Assembly (NCBI RefSeq): GCF_010994275.1
Contig: NZ_WMCD01000001.1
Coordinates: 1,054,001-1,118,000 of the forward strand
Length of the DNA: 64,000 nucleotides
Direction of reading: 5' to 3'
Source of the DNA: Cyclobacterium jeungdonense
Lineage (GTDB): Bacteria > Bacteroidota > Bacteroidia > Cytophagales > Cyclobacteriaceae
A program made the position numbers and the translations under genes. The first letter of the stretch is position 1. Each line of letters starts with the position of its first letter. The notes under the pieces were generated by a model. It did no database searches. It was not told the DNA's origin and saw nothing but the letters and a program-made list of their open reading frames with translations. Below are positions 36,521-46,514 of this stretch, in pieces.

Positions 36521-37579
36521 TTAAAACACCCACCCCAATCGTAATCCGATGTTTTCTGCGACATGACCATGTGCTTTTAAGTCTGCTCCCAGCAGAAACC
36601 CTGTCGGAAACCGATAGGTCAAACCATACCGCTGAAAAAACCGGCGTTTTTGTCCTATTTTTTTAGATTCGACCAGGTAAAATCCCATACGTTGATTAAA
36701 ATCAACCCTACCAAAAATTAGGTGGTGGGATAGAAAAACAGCTGGTATTAGTCGCTGATTCCCGTAAGCTGATTTCAGGGATTGATCCCAGAATAATTCT
36801 GCCCCGGCTCCCAGGCTATTAAGCCGGCTTAGGCTATGTACGACATCCACGGATGCGCCCATCGCCGGTACCCTACCCTTACCCTCAGGATTGTCCCTCA
36901 TGGTACTAATGGTTTCCAGAATGACGGAAAAATGGTGGCTAAGCGGAGGTTTTTCAAAGAACGGAAATTCGGATTTTGATAGCCAATACGATGCCCCGAT
37001 TCCGATGCCCGGGAAATTCATTCCCCGATTGGGCTGCTTTTGGCCACCATTGGATATGTGATTATAATGCCCGGATAGAAAAAGCTCCCAGGTATCCGAC
37101 AGATTATAAGAAAGTTTGGGAGCTACTGATAATAAAAAACTAATGTTGCTGCTAAAAAAGGTATTCTCAGGATTGGTGTCGGGGTCGTATACGTTACTGA
37201 GGTAGCTAATTCCAAGCTTGGTCCGAAGGCCAACACGCCAGGGATGGTTTTGCCAAAGTATGGGCTCAAAAAATCCGGATAATAAAAAGGCATTTCCCAA
37301 AACCCTGGAATTGTTAAAGTCGGTAAAGCCCAATTCTCCCCCCCAGAGGTAAAAACAATTACAATTTTCCCAAGAGGATTTTTCAAGGGATAATTTTTCA
37401 TAGGAGATTCGAAATCCCCTGGGGCTGCTTTGGGAAATGGGGACCAGTTCCGCCGAATGAGGAATAATCCAGCTATTCTGTCCTTCCAGGCTTACTTTAC
37501 TTAACGTCTGACCAATAACATTTGCCCCTAACGCAATACCTATCAGAATTAACAAACCAATCCATCTTACGTGTCTCAT
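36521..37579 (-). CDS. PagL-like outer-membrane lipid A deacylase / acyloxyacyl hydrolase
   Basis: A 352-aa exported protein with an N-terminal signal (WIGLLILIGIALGANVIGQ) and alternating hydrophobic strands of an outer-membrane beta barrel. The catalytic PagL motif His-x-Ser-Asn is HISN at residues 174-177 in SGHYNHISNGGQKQPN, followed by NFPGIGIGASYWL. PagL removes the 3-O acyl chain of lipid A. At 352 residues it is about twice the length of PagL of enterobacteria, as other Bacteroidota homologues are. The upstream region is shared divergently with the SAM riboswitch operon. Confidence 0.85.
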   Translation of the reverse strand: MRHVRWIGLLILIGIALGANVIGQTLSKVSLEGQNSWIIPHSAELVPISQSSPRGFRISYEKLSLEKSSWENCNCFYLWGGELGFTDFNNSRVLGNAFLLSGFFEPILWQNHPWRVGLRTKLGISYLSNVYDPDTNPENTFFSSNISFLLSVAPKLSYNLSDTWELFLSGHYNHISNGGQKQPNRGMNFPGIGIGASYWLSKSEFPFFEKPPLSHHFSVILETISTMRDNPEGKGRVPAMGASVDVVHSLSRLNSLGAGAELFWDQSLKSAYGNQRLIPAVFLSHHLIFGRVDFNQRMGFYLVESKKIGQKRRFFQRYGLTYRFPTGFLLGADLKAHGHVAENIGLRLGWVF

Positions 37580-39310
<1,731 letters not shown>

Positions 39311-39319
39311 TTACATTAA

Positions 39320-40375
39320 ATGAACCTTCAATCGCCGCATTTGTCTATTGAAATGACCCGAGACATTTTCTACTGCAAGGAAGCCCTCCCATTGGAATCC
39401 GGAGAAGTATTGCCTGAATTTCAGTTGAGTTTTACCACCCAGGGACAACTCAATGCAAAAAAGGACAATGTGATCTGGATCCTGCATGCACTTACAGGGG
39501 ATGCAAACCCCCAGGATTGGTGGGCTGGGCTTGTGGGAGAGGATAAATTTTACGATCCTGCAAACTATTTCATCATTTGCGCAAACTACCTGGGATCCTG
39601 TTATGGATCCACGAACCCGTTAAGCAACCGACCAGAGACAGGGAAACCTTATTATTATGATTTCCCAAACCTTACTACCAGAGACATTGCAGCTTCTCTG
39701 GACCGCTTACGTATCCACCTCGGTCTGGAAAAAATAAATACGGTGATTGGAGGTTCTTTAGGTGGTCAGGTTGCTTTAGAGTGGGCTTTTTCCCTCGAAA
39801 ACCGACTGGATAATGCCATTATTATCGCGTCCAATGCCAAAGCATCGCCCTGGATTATTGGCTTTAACGAGACCCAACGCATGGCGATCGAATCCGATGA
39901 AACCTGGGGAAGAGAGCATCATGCTGCCGGGAAAAAAGGGCTTGAAACCGCCAGAGCCATTGGCATGCTAAGTTACCGGCACCCAGAAACATTCATTCAA
40001 AGCCAAAGTGAAACCGAAGAAAAAAGGGACAATTTCAAAATCAGCAGTTACCTTCGTTACCAGGGACAAAAACTAGCCAATCGCTTTAACGCCCTCTCCT
40101 ACTGGATTTTATCCAAGGCTATGGATAGCCACGATTTAGGGCGGGGACGAGGAGGTACTTCCAACGCTCTGGCCTGCATTCAATGCAGGGTCTTATCCAT
40201 AGGGGTAGATACAGATGTGTTGTTTACCTGTGAAGAATCCCGATACATTTCCCGCCATGTAGCCAAAGGAACCTACAGGGAAATCAAATCGGTCTATGGG
40301 CACGATGCCTTTCTGATTGAATACGAACAACTGCAGTACATCTTGCAGTCGTTTTATTTGGAAAATAACCAGTGA
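39320..40375 (+). CDS. metX: Homoserine O-acetyltransferase MetX (alpha/beta hydrolase)
   Basis: A 351-aa MetX-type acyltransferase. The nucleophile elbow is VIGGSLGGQVALEWAF, the acid is Asp in SIGVDTDVLFTCEES and the histidine is in VYGHDAFLIEYEQ. The N-terminal ALTGDAN and NYFIICANYLGSCYGSTNPLS segments match the family. It acylates homoserine, giving the substrate of the upstream MetY-type enzyme. Whether acetyl- or succinyl-CoA is used cannot be decided by eye, since MetX-family members of both kinds exist. It is the second gene of the riboswitch-controlled operon. Confidence 0.93.
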   Translation: MNLQSPHLSIEMTRDIFYCKEALPLESGEVLPEFQLSFTTQGQLNAKKDNVIWILHALTGDANPQDWWAGLVGEDKFYDPANYFIICANYLGSCYGSTNPLSNRPETGKPYYYDFPNLTTRDIAASLDRLRIHLGLEKINTVIGGSLGGQVALEWAFSLENRLDNAIIIASNAKASPWIIGFNETQRMAIESDETWGREHHAAGKKGLETARAIGMLSYRHPETFIQSQSETEEKRDNFKISSYLRYQGQKLANRFNALSYWILSKAMDSHDLGRGRGGTSNALACIQCRVLSIGVDTDVLFTCEESRYISRHVAKGTYREIKSVYGHDAFLIEYEQLQYILQSFYLENNQ

Positions 40376-40391
40376 TCTGCAAAATAGCACA

Positions 40392-40784
40392 ATGATTCCC
40401 TATACCCGAATCAAAGAAACCTGCCTGTATATCGATGATCTGGACAAGGCCTTGGCATTTTACCAGGGATTGCTTGAGATGCCGCTCATTTCTAAAGCCG
40501 AAGGCAGACACGTGTTTTTTCGGTGCGGGGATAGCGTTTTGTTATGTTTTCTTGCGGAAACCACTCAAAAAGAAACCACCCTGCCTTCCCACTACGCGCA
40601 CGGGAAACAACATATTGCCTTTGAGGTAAAGCAGGACGATTACCTGGCTACCCTTGAACTGGTAACTGGAAAAGGAATAAACATCACCCATGAGCAGGAT
40701 TGGGGTTCTGGCAGACAAAGTTTCTATTTTGAAGATCCTTTCGGCCATGTACTTGAAATTGTACCGGAAGGAATTTGGGAATAA
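40392..40784 (+). CDS. VOC-superfamily (glyoxalase-like) protein
   Basis: A 130-aa vicinal-oxygen-chelate protein with two beta-alpha-beta-beta-beta units. The first opens TRIKETCLYIDDLDKALAFYQ; the second ends SFYFEDPFGHVLEIVPEGIW, the common C-terminal VOC signature with a metal-ligand Glu. The start chosen is ATG at 40392 (MIPYTRIKE), since the 25 residues read further upstream are out of family and overlap metX. A glyoxalase/bleomycin-resistance-like fold is clear; the reaction is not known. It is 16 bases past metX and probably on the same transcript. Confidence 0.85.
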   Translation: MIPYTRIKETCLYIDDLDKALAFYQGLLEMPLISKAEGRHVFFRCGDSVLLCFLAETTQKETTLPSHYAHGKQHIAFEVKQDDYLATLELVTGKGINITHEQDWGSGRQSFYFEDPFGHVLEIVPEGIWE

Positions 40785-40890
40785 AATCTTAGGCCCAAAT
40801 AGAGTTGCATTTACGAATGCATCACTTATCATCACTATTTAATGGTTTCTTCACAATGAAACATTGCTGATTTCCTTTTCTTTTAGAATA

Positions 40891-40914
40891 TTGCATGAAA
40901 ACTTGCATGAAAAC
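40891..40914 (+). repeat. Tandem 12-base direct repeat
   Basis: TTGCATGAAAAC occurs twice in a row with no spacer, 16 bases upstream of the ATG of the glycerophosphodiesterase. It lies in non-coding DNA under the start chosen here. It could be a slippage-prone duplication or part of a promoter region; no function is shown. Confidence 0.7.
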
Positions 40915-40929
40915 TATTTTTATACTCCC

Positions 40930-41709
40930 ATGGTACAAAAAATACTACTTATCTTTCTTTTGACCGCAGTATGTTTACTGCCTATCCAAGCCCAAAATAT
41001 GGAATTCCATACCAATAAAGTCATTGCGCACAGGGGGGCCTGGAAAGCTGCCGCGCACCCCCAAAATTCACTGGCCTCCCTACAACAAGCAGTGGAAATG
41101 GGTTGCGAAGGTTCTGAATTTGACGTCTGGATGACTAAAGACGGAATATTGGTGGCTAACCACGATGCGGACCATGAGGGAATGGCCATTGAAGAAACTA
41201 CCTATGCAGAACTCTTGCAAAAGCCACTTCCTAACGGGGAGAAACTTCCAACGGCTGAAGCGTACATTAAAAAGGGGATGATGCAACTCGGCACCAAATT
41301 AATATTTGAAATCAAACCTTCCCAAATATCCAAAGCCAGAGGACAGGAATTGGCATCTAAATCCGTGGAGTTGGTTAAAAAGCTGAAAGCAGAAATGTGG
41401 GTTGACTACATCACCTTTGATTACGATATAGGTCTGAAGGTTTTGGAATTGGATCCTGAAGCGAATGTAGCTTACCTAACGGGAAACAAAACACCTCAGG
41501 AACTAAAAGATGACGGTTTTTTTGGTTTTGACTACAACATCAAGATCGTTAAAGAAAACCCACAATGGATAAAGGAAGCGCATGACCTGGGACTGACTGT
41601 AAATGTGTGGACCGTAAACCAAGAGGAAGACATGCGTTGGCTGTTGGAAAAGAAGGTTGACTTCATTACCACCGATGAACCGGAAAAATTATTTTCCCTG
41701 ATCAAGTAA
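40930..41709 (+). CDS. Exported glycerophosphodiester phosphodiesterase
   Basis: A 259-aa GDPD-family enzyme with a signal peptide when started at 40930 (MVQKILLIFLLTAVCLLPIQ). The reading that begins at 40864 puts extra residues before the signal and is less likely. Catalytic features: IAHRGAWKAAAHPQNSLAS (His-Arg and Asn), then GCEGSEFDVWMTKDGILVANHD (metal Glu and Asp, catalytic His). It hydrolyses glycerophosphodiesters from phospholipid breakdown to glycerol-3-phosphate, probably in the periplasm. The gene is 4 bases before a phosphodiesterase-type lipoprotein gene, making a phosphate/lipid salvage pair. Confidence 0.9.
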   Translation: MVQKILLIFLLTAVCLLPIQAQNMEFHTNKVIAHRGAWKAAAHPQNSLASLQQAVEMGCEGSEFDVWMTKDGILVANHDADHEGMAIEETTYAELLQKPLPNGEKLPTAEAYIKKGMMQLGTKLIFEIKPSQISKARGQELASKSVELVKKLKAEMWVDYITFDYDIGLKVLELDPEANVAYLTGNKTPQELKDDGFFGFDYNIKIVKENPQWIKEAHDLGLTVNVWTVNQEEDMRWLLEKKVDFITTDEPEKLFSLIK

Positions 41710-41713
41710 AACC

Positions 41714-43318
41714 ATGAAATCCAGCAATCTTTACCGGATACGTTTCCAGTTTGGAATCTTTTTTATTCTTCTTTGTTGTCTTGGTTGCAATCAGGAAATT
41801 CCGGAAAGAAAAGTCAAGCATGCCATATTAATCGGACTCGATGCCTTTGGATCCCGGGGTTTTCAAAAAGCCGAAACGCCCCATCTAAATCAAATGGTAG
41901 CAGAAGGAGCCATTGCCCCTTTTGCCCGGGCAGTTTTGCCTACCAATAGCTCCCCTAACTGGACCTCCATGCTTACCGGAGCGGACCCGCTACAACACGG
42001 CGTCTATGACAACGATTGGGAATTGGATAATCAGCGTTGGCCGCCGGTGATTGCCACAGAAAAGGGTGTCTATCCCAGTCTCTTCAATTGGATAAACGAT
42101 CAGCTTCCCGAATCCAACATGCATTTTTTTTACGAATGGGGAGGGCTCGCGCGCCTGTATGATTTGGAAGGAGTGGATAAGGTTTTTCACGGAGATACCG
42201 GAGATGAAGTCTTTACAAATGCCGTAAATGCTTTTTTCGAAGAAAGGCCGGATTTTCTATTTATCGATATCGATGAGATAGATCACTACGGCCATCAGGA
42301 CGGACACGATTCCAAATCCTATTTCCAATCCATATCCCATTACGATAGTTTAATAGGGAATTTTGTTGAAAAACTGAAAGATGCGGGATTAATGGAGGAA
42401 ACCTTGATTCTGATCACGGGGGATCATGGGGGCATTGGTAAAGGCCATGGCGGAAATAGTCTGGAAGAACTTGAAATCCCGATCATCTTGTTCGGAAAAG
42501 GAGTGCAAAAAGGAAGGGTGGTGGCCAAACCCTGTTACCAGTACGACGTCGCCCCTACTTTGGCATATGCCTTGGGAATCAAACCACCTGATGCCGGGGT
42601 GGGCAGGCCGATATTGGAGGCATTCGATCCGAAGGCAAAATCCGGTACTTTCGTGCCCATGCCGGTTATCTCTCCGGCAAGCGGGTTTTATAAGCAAAAA
42701 GAACTAATCCTGGAAATCAGCGCAGATTCACCCAGGGCAGAAATTTGGTACACACTGGACGGCACGCCTCCCTCCACTGACAATGGAAAAAAATACGAAG
42801 GCCCTTTCCCTATTTCTGAAAATAGCCTGGTAACAGCCGTGACCTGGTTAGAAAACCAAAGCAGCAGACAGGAAATTCAGCAATACAGAATTTCGAATGA
42901 AGAAGGAAAGGTCAATTGGAAGTATGTGGAAGGAACCTTTACCCAGGTTCCTGACTTTGACAACCTAAGTGTCATCACCTCCGGAAAAAGTTCAGAGATC
43001 AGCCTGGATGAAATCCCCCATAGAGCGGACCATTTTGCCCTGCACTACACCGCCAACCTGGTCATTCCTAAATCCGGCACCTACACCTTTTTTCTAGAAT
43101 CGGATGATGGTAGTTTGCTATTTTTGAATGGAGAGAAGGTTATTGACAATGATGGCTCACACTCCACCAGGGAAAAAAATGCCAGTCTTGACCTGGAAGC
43201 TGGCATTTTTCCTCTGGAAGTATATTATTTTGATGACATCGCCGGAGAGGCATTGGAAGTATCCTTTGTTGGACCAGGTATTCCCAAACAAATTATTACC
43301 ACTGACTTTTTGAAATAG
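41714..43318 (+). CDS. Type I phosphodiesterase/alkaline-phosphatase-family lipoprotein with PA14 domain
   Basis: A 534-aa lipoprotein with a lipobox in LLCCLGCNQE. The catalytic domain (residues about 35-300) has LIGLDAFGSRGFQKAETPHL, the nucleophile region LPTNSSPNWTSMLTGADP, FIDIDEIDHYGHQDGHDSKS and ITGDHGGIGKGHGGNS, the metal-ligand blocks of the alkaline phosphatase superfamily. A chitobiase-C-like beta segment (about 320-400, AEIWYTLDGTPPSTDNGKKY) and a PA14-like domain (about 410-530, DHFALHYTANLVIPKSGTYT and FFLESDDGSLLFLNGEK) follow. Likely a surface phosphodiesterase that binds glycans. Confidence 0.9.
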   Translation: MKSSNLYRIRFQFGIFFILLCCLGCNQEIPERKVKHAILIGLDAFGSRGFQKAETPHLNQMVAEGAIAPFARAVLPTNSSPNWTSMLTGADPLQHGVYDNDWELDNQRWPPVIATEKGVYPSLFNWINDQLPESNMHFFYEWGGLARLYDLEGVDKVFHGDTGDEVFTNAVNAFFEERPDFLFIDIDEIDHYGHQDGHDSKSYFQSISHYDSLIGNFVEKLKDAGLMEETLILITGDHGGIGKGHGGNSLEELEIPIILFGKGVQKGRVVAKPCYQYDVAPTLAYALGIKPPDAGVGRPILEAFDPKAKSGTFVPMPVISPASGFYKQKELILEISADSPRAEIWYTLDGTPPSTDNGKKYEGPFPISENSLVTAVTWLENQSSRQEIQQYRISNEEGKVNWKYVEGTFTQVPDFDNLSVITSGKSSEISLDEIPHRADHFALHYTANLVIPKSGTYTFFLESDDGSLLFLNGEKVIDNDGSHSTREKNASLDLEAGIFPLEVYYFDDIAGEALEVSFVGPGIPKQIITTDFLK

Positions 43319-43343
43319 CTCTCAAAATAAGTGCCCGGATAGC

Positions 43344-44501
43344 CTATCGGACCACGGTCCGAGGTATGGCAGCTGGTAAGCGGCTTAACATCTCATTATT
43401 CAGCAGTTGGGTGACATTGGTAAAACTGGAAACATTGATCACGTTGTTATTTTGTCTTCCTATCAATACCACTTCCTCCCCCACTTGCACTCCGGGTATA
43501 TGACTGATGTCTACCATAAACAGGTTCATGTTGATCAAACCTACAATGGGTGCTTTTTTACCCCGGATAAGGACCTGTCCCCTATTGGAAAGGGCGCGTG
43601 GATAGCCATTAGAATACCCCAAAGGCAATACCGCTATTGTCATTTTCTGCGTAGCCTGAAAAGCAGTACCATATCCAATAAACTCCCCCTTATCTACTTC
43701 CCGAATATCCATGACATCTGTTTTCCAGCTAAAAATCCGCTTCAGGGAAGTATCGGATTTTTTGTTGGTTTCGTGTAGGTGAGAAAAATAAATATCGGGA
43801 CTGGGCCAGAATCCATACTGCGCCACTCCTATTCGTACCAGATCATACACTGTATCCTTCATGGCCAGAGCGGCAGCGGAACAGGCTATATGCCGGAGCT
43901 GTGGCATAAATTTTTTCTCCTTGCATTGCCGGAGAAACTCTTTGTACTTTTTGTGCTGCCGATCGATTTTAAACTGGTTGCTGAAACTTTCGGCCCCGCC
44001 GAAATGGGTACATAACCCTTCAAACACTAGCCAATCCTCATTTTTTTTCAAGTAGGCTATTGATTTGGGAAACTCCTTGGCGTTCATACCCGTCCTATTC
44101 GCCCCAGTTTCCACTTCAAGGTGTATTTTGGCTTTCTTTCCCACTTTTTTGGCAGCTTCCAGTGCTTTTGGCAGGCGATCAAAATAGTACACGAAGAAGG
44201 CAATGTCGTGAGCGACCGCCCATTCCAGATCTTCTTCGTAAATTATTCCCATTATCAGGATTTGACTTTCGGGTTTGCATACGCTCAACACCTGCTCAGC
44301 CTCAAAGGAAGAAGCTACACAAAAGTGATTGATACCACATTTTTCTGCCATGGGCACAAAAGACTCAATTCCGTGACCATAGGCATTAGCTTTGACCACG
44401 GAAGAGAGAATGGGTTTTTCACCTATTTTCTTTCTAATAAAATTAACATTGCTTTTATACGCACTTTGTTTTAATTCAATTCTAGAAGAATGTTTTACCA
44501 T
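43344..44501 (-). CDS. Alanine racemase-family PLP enzyme (divergent)
   Basis: A 385-aa fold-type III racemase. PLP lysine Lys37 is in SSVVKANAYGHGIES and the second catalytic base Tyr277 in EFIGYGTAFQA; both halves are intact. The usual Met-Asp of the C-terminal VGxxxMD motif reads VGLINMNLFMVDIS (Asn326), a change that suggests a divergent subfamily. The gene overlaps the 664-aa gene by 7 bases and so belongs to the ATP-grasp operon rather than standing alone as a housekeeping alr. The true substrate may be an amino acid other than alanine. Confidence 0.82.
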   Translation of the reverse strand: MVKHSSRIELKQSAYKSNVNFIRKKIGEKPILSSVVKANAYGHGIESFVPMAEKCGINHFCVASSFEAEQVLSVCKPESQILIMGIIYEEDLEWAVAHDIAFFVYYFDRLPKALEAAKKVGKKAKIHLEVETGANRTGMNAKEFPKSIAYLKKNEDWLVFEGLCTHFGGAESFSNQFKIDRQHKKYKEFLRQCKEKKFMPQLRHIACSAAALAMKDTVYDLVRIGVAQYGFWPSPDIYFSHLHETNKKSDTSLKRIFSWKTDVMDIREVDKGEFIGYGTAFQATQKMTIAVLPLGYSNGYPRALSNRGQVLIRGKKAPIVGLINMNLFMVDISHIPGVQVGEEVVLIGRQNNNVINVSSFTNVTQLLNNEMLSRLPAAIPRTVVR

Positions 44502-46489
44502 TGTTTTTTAATTTCCAGCCAAGTATACGATTTCCCCCAGCTATCTTTGGCAATTTTTTTAACTTTTTCTACTTCAGCCTGAGGTATTTTATCCATTTTG
44601 GAGGAAGCCTCCAAGTTATTATAGTGAAAAGCATAAACCCTTGCTGCAAACTGGTAAAGGGGCAACGATGATTCCCCATGAATCTCTCCGTTTCCATAGA
44701 CAGAAGGTTTTATCCCCTGTCCCCAGTCCTGACGGCCCTCGTTGTTAGGATTTAGAAAATAAGCCCGAACTTTTCCCGACGGATCTTCGTCAACTCGCAG
44801 TAGCGAGATAGCATGAAATCCAAGCATTTCGCCTTTGGCGGAAGTGATAAAAATACCCACCGGATTGGGGTATACCAGTCGGTGCCCCCCGTTATACCGA
44901 GGGTGACACATGGCATAGAATACCCTAATAAAACCATCAAAATCTACGATGGCATTGGAGAGATAATCGTAAGCAGAGGCAAAGCCAATTTGAACCCATT
45001 GTCCGTACAATCCCGGATTCGCCCATTTATGAGGGTCTTCCCCTCTTCCAGATGCTCTTCGCATCATCTCATTGTACACCCTGTCAAGCATGGGAACCAA
45101 AGTGACAGAAACAGCGTCCAGGTGATGGTCCAGGTTTTGCACCAGTCCGTCGATAGTTGTCGAATAGCTAATCTCCTGTCCTTCAAATCGAAAACTCAGG
45201 TCATTATGTACCGCAGCTGTTTGGACCATGTGAATCAGCTTTGCCGGAGCATGCTGGCTCCACATGCTGATACCACGGGCACTCTGACAGGTAGGGTTAT
45301 TTCCCTGACCCACGCCCAGAGGTTGACCCAATATCCTTAGCAAAGCTCCAATAAGGTATTGCTTGGGGCTTACTTTTTCGTGAGGTGTCCGGGTTGACTT
45401 CAGAATGCGTTTAGTTACTTCCGGATGGATGCTGATTTTACACAGATTATAAAGTCCCGACCTTACGGCTTCCCTGGAAATGATTCCATTTTCAAGCATC
45501 TTAGCCAACCCAAAGATGCACTGTGCATTAAAAGGGTGGATTACCTGAATAATCAAATAACAGACAAAATCTTTGAATTCATTAAATCGGGCAACACCCG
45601 TAGGATTCAAACCCAGGCAAACAGGAATCAGTTCGTGATATTCTTTATTCACCAGGTGCAACAACAAAGTAGCCTGAAAGGTACTGACAAGTCCAAACTG
45701 AAGCATGCTGTCTCCCATCGCTTTGGCCTCTTTTTCCAGCGATTCGATTGTCATGGTCTGGAGCAGTTCTCCGTAAGACGCATGGTCTTTGCCATCTGAG
45801 GCCGGTGACGGCTTGTAAATAGCTCGCTGAAAGGCCAACAACTCCATGTCTGCAGGATTGTCTGGATTTAACTCAATTTTCTCCTTTACCAGCGCGATGA
45901 TTCTTCGTTGCTTTTCGGTTACTACCGGTCTTTGTTCACAAATAAGCGTCAACTCTTCGACCAATTTGGATTTGACCTTGGATAACTCGATTTTTTCCAG
46001 GATAAACTGGAAGAGGGCATGAACTTTACTTAGCTCATGCTCACTCATCACCAGTCTGGTTTCTTCCTGAGGTTCATTAAAAACAAATTCCAAATTGTAA
46101 ACCAAAACTTCCTGCAGGTAATTATCGGCTTCTTCCTTTTGGGCCGCTGAACCAGCAATATTGCCTTCCAATATTGCCAGCATTCTCAGCTCACTTAGGA
46201 GCTCAATGGTGGAATTTGGATGGCCACTTTTGTAGGTCCCGTTAACCAGTTGAGGTACCAATTTACCAGGGTGTTCCCATGGGCTGTCCTTGAAGATTCC
46301 TGCCTTGGTCAGGTCAGGCACCTTATCATACACCTCTCGTATGCCTTCCAGCTTGTTGCACCAGGTATCCAACTGGCCCATGATTTTTTGGGCCTTCTCT
46401 CTCTTTGTCAGCGGGGTCGCCGACACATAATTCTCAAACAACTCTTCAAAAGATGCCAGGTTACTTTCTGAGATCACTCCTTCTTGCAT
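44495..46489 (-). CDS. Unrecognised 664-aa protein with Cys-His-Asn/Asp pattern
   Basis: A 664-aa cytoplasmic protein I cannot name. Residues 1-380 look mainly helical, with repeated-like segments. The C-terminal third carries GQGNNPTCQSARGISMWSQH (Cys401), NGGHRLVYPNPVGIF, EMLGFHAISLLRVDE (His559) and VRAYFLNPNNEGRQDWGQGI (Asn580, Asp588). The order Cys, then His, then Asn/Asp with a helix after the Cys resembles papain-like or transglutaminase-like enzymes. This is motif-level inference. It sits between an ATP-grasp ligase (25 bases upstream) and a racemase-family gene (overlapping), suggesting a shared biosynthetic role in which this protein releases, transfers or trims a peptide-like product. 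Confidence 0.8.
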   Translation of the reverse strand: MQEGVISESNLASFEELFENYVSATPLTKREKAQKIMGQLDTWCNKLEGIREVYDKVPDLTKAGIFKDSPWEHPGKLVPQLVNGTYKSGHPNSTIELLSELRMLAILEGNIAGSAAQKEEADNYLQEVLVYNLEFVFNEPQEETRLVMSEHELSKVHALFQFILEKIELSKVKSKLVEELTLICEQRPVVTEKQRRIIALVKEKIELNPDNPADMELLAFQRAIYKPSPASDGKDHASYGELLQTMTIESLEKEAKAMGDSMLQFGLVSTFQATLLLHLVNKEYHELIPVCLGLNPTGVARFNEFKDFVCYLIIQVIHPFNAQCIFGLAKMLENGIISREAVRSGLYNLCKISIHPEVTKRILKSTRTPHEKVSPKQYLIGALLRILGQPLGVGQGNNPTCQSARGISMWSQHAPAKLIHMVQTAAVHNDLSFRFEGQEISYSTTIDGLVQNLDHHLDAVSVTLVPMLDRVYNEMMRRASGRGEDPHKWANPGLYGQWVQIGFASAYDYLSNAIVDFDGFIRVFYAMCHPRYNGGHRLVYPNPVGIFITSAKGEMLGFHAISLLRVDEDPSGKVRAYFLNPNNEGRQDWGQGIKPSVYGNGEIHGESSLPLYQFAARVYAFHYNNLEASSKMDKIPQAEVEKVKKIAKDSWGKSYTWLEIKKQW

Positions 46490-46514
46490 AAATTCTGATT
46501 TATAAAATATGTTT

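Noticed and set aside
40806..40821. TGCATT-TACG-AATGCA inverted repeat as terminator after the VOC gene
   Set aside because: A 6-base stem without a T run; too weak to claim a function.
43347..43362. TCGGACC-AC-GGTCCGA palindrome as a terminator
   Set aside because: It lies in the last codons of the racemase gene, has only a 2-base spacer and no T run on either side.
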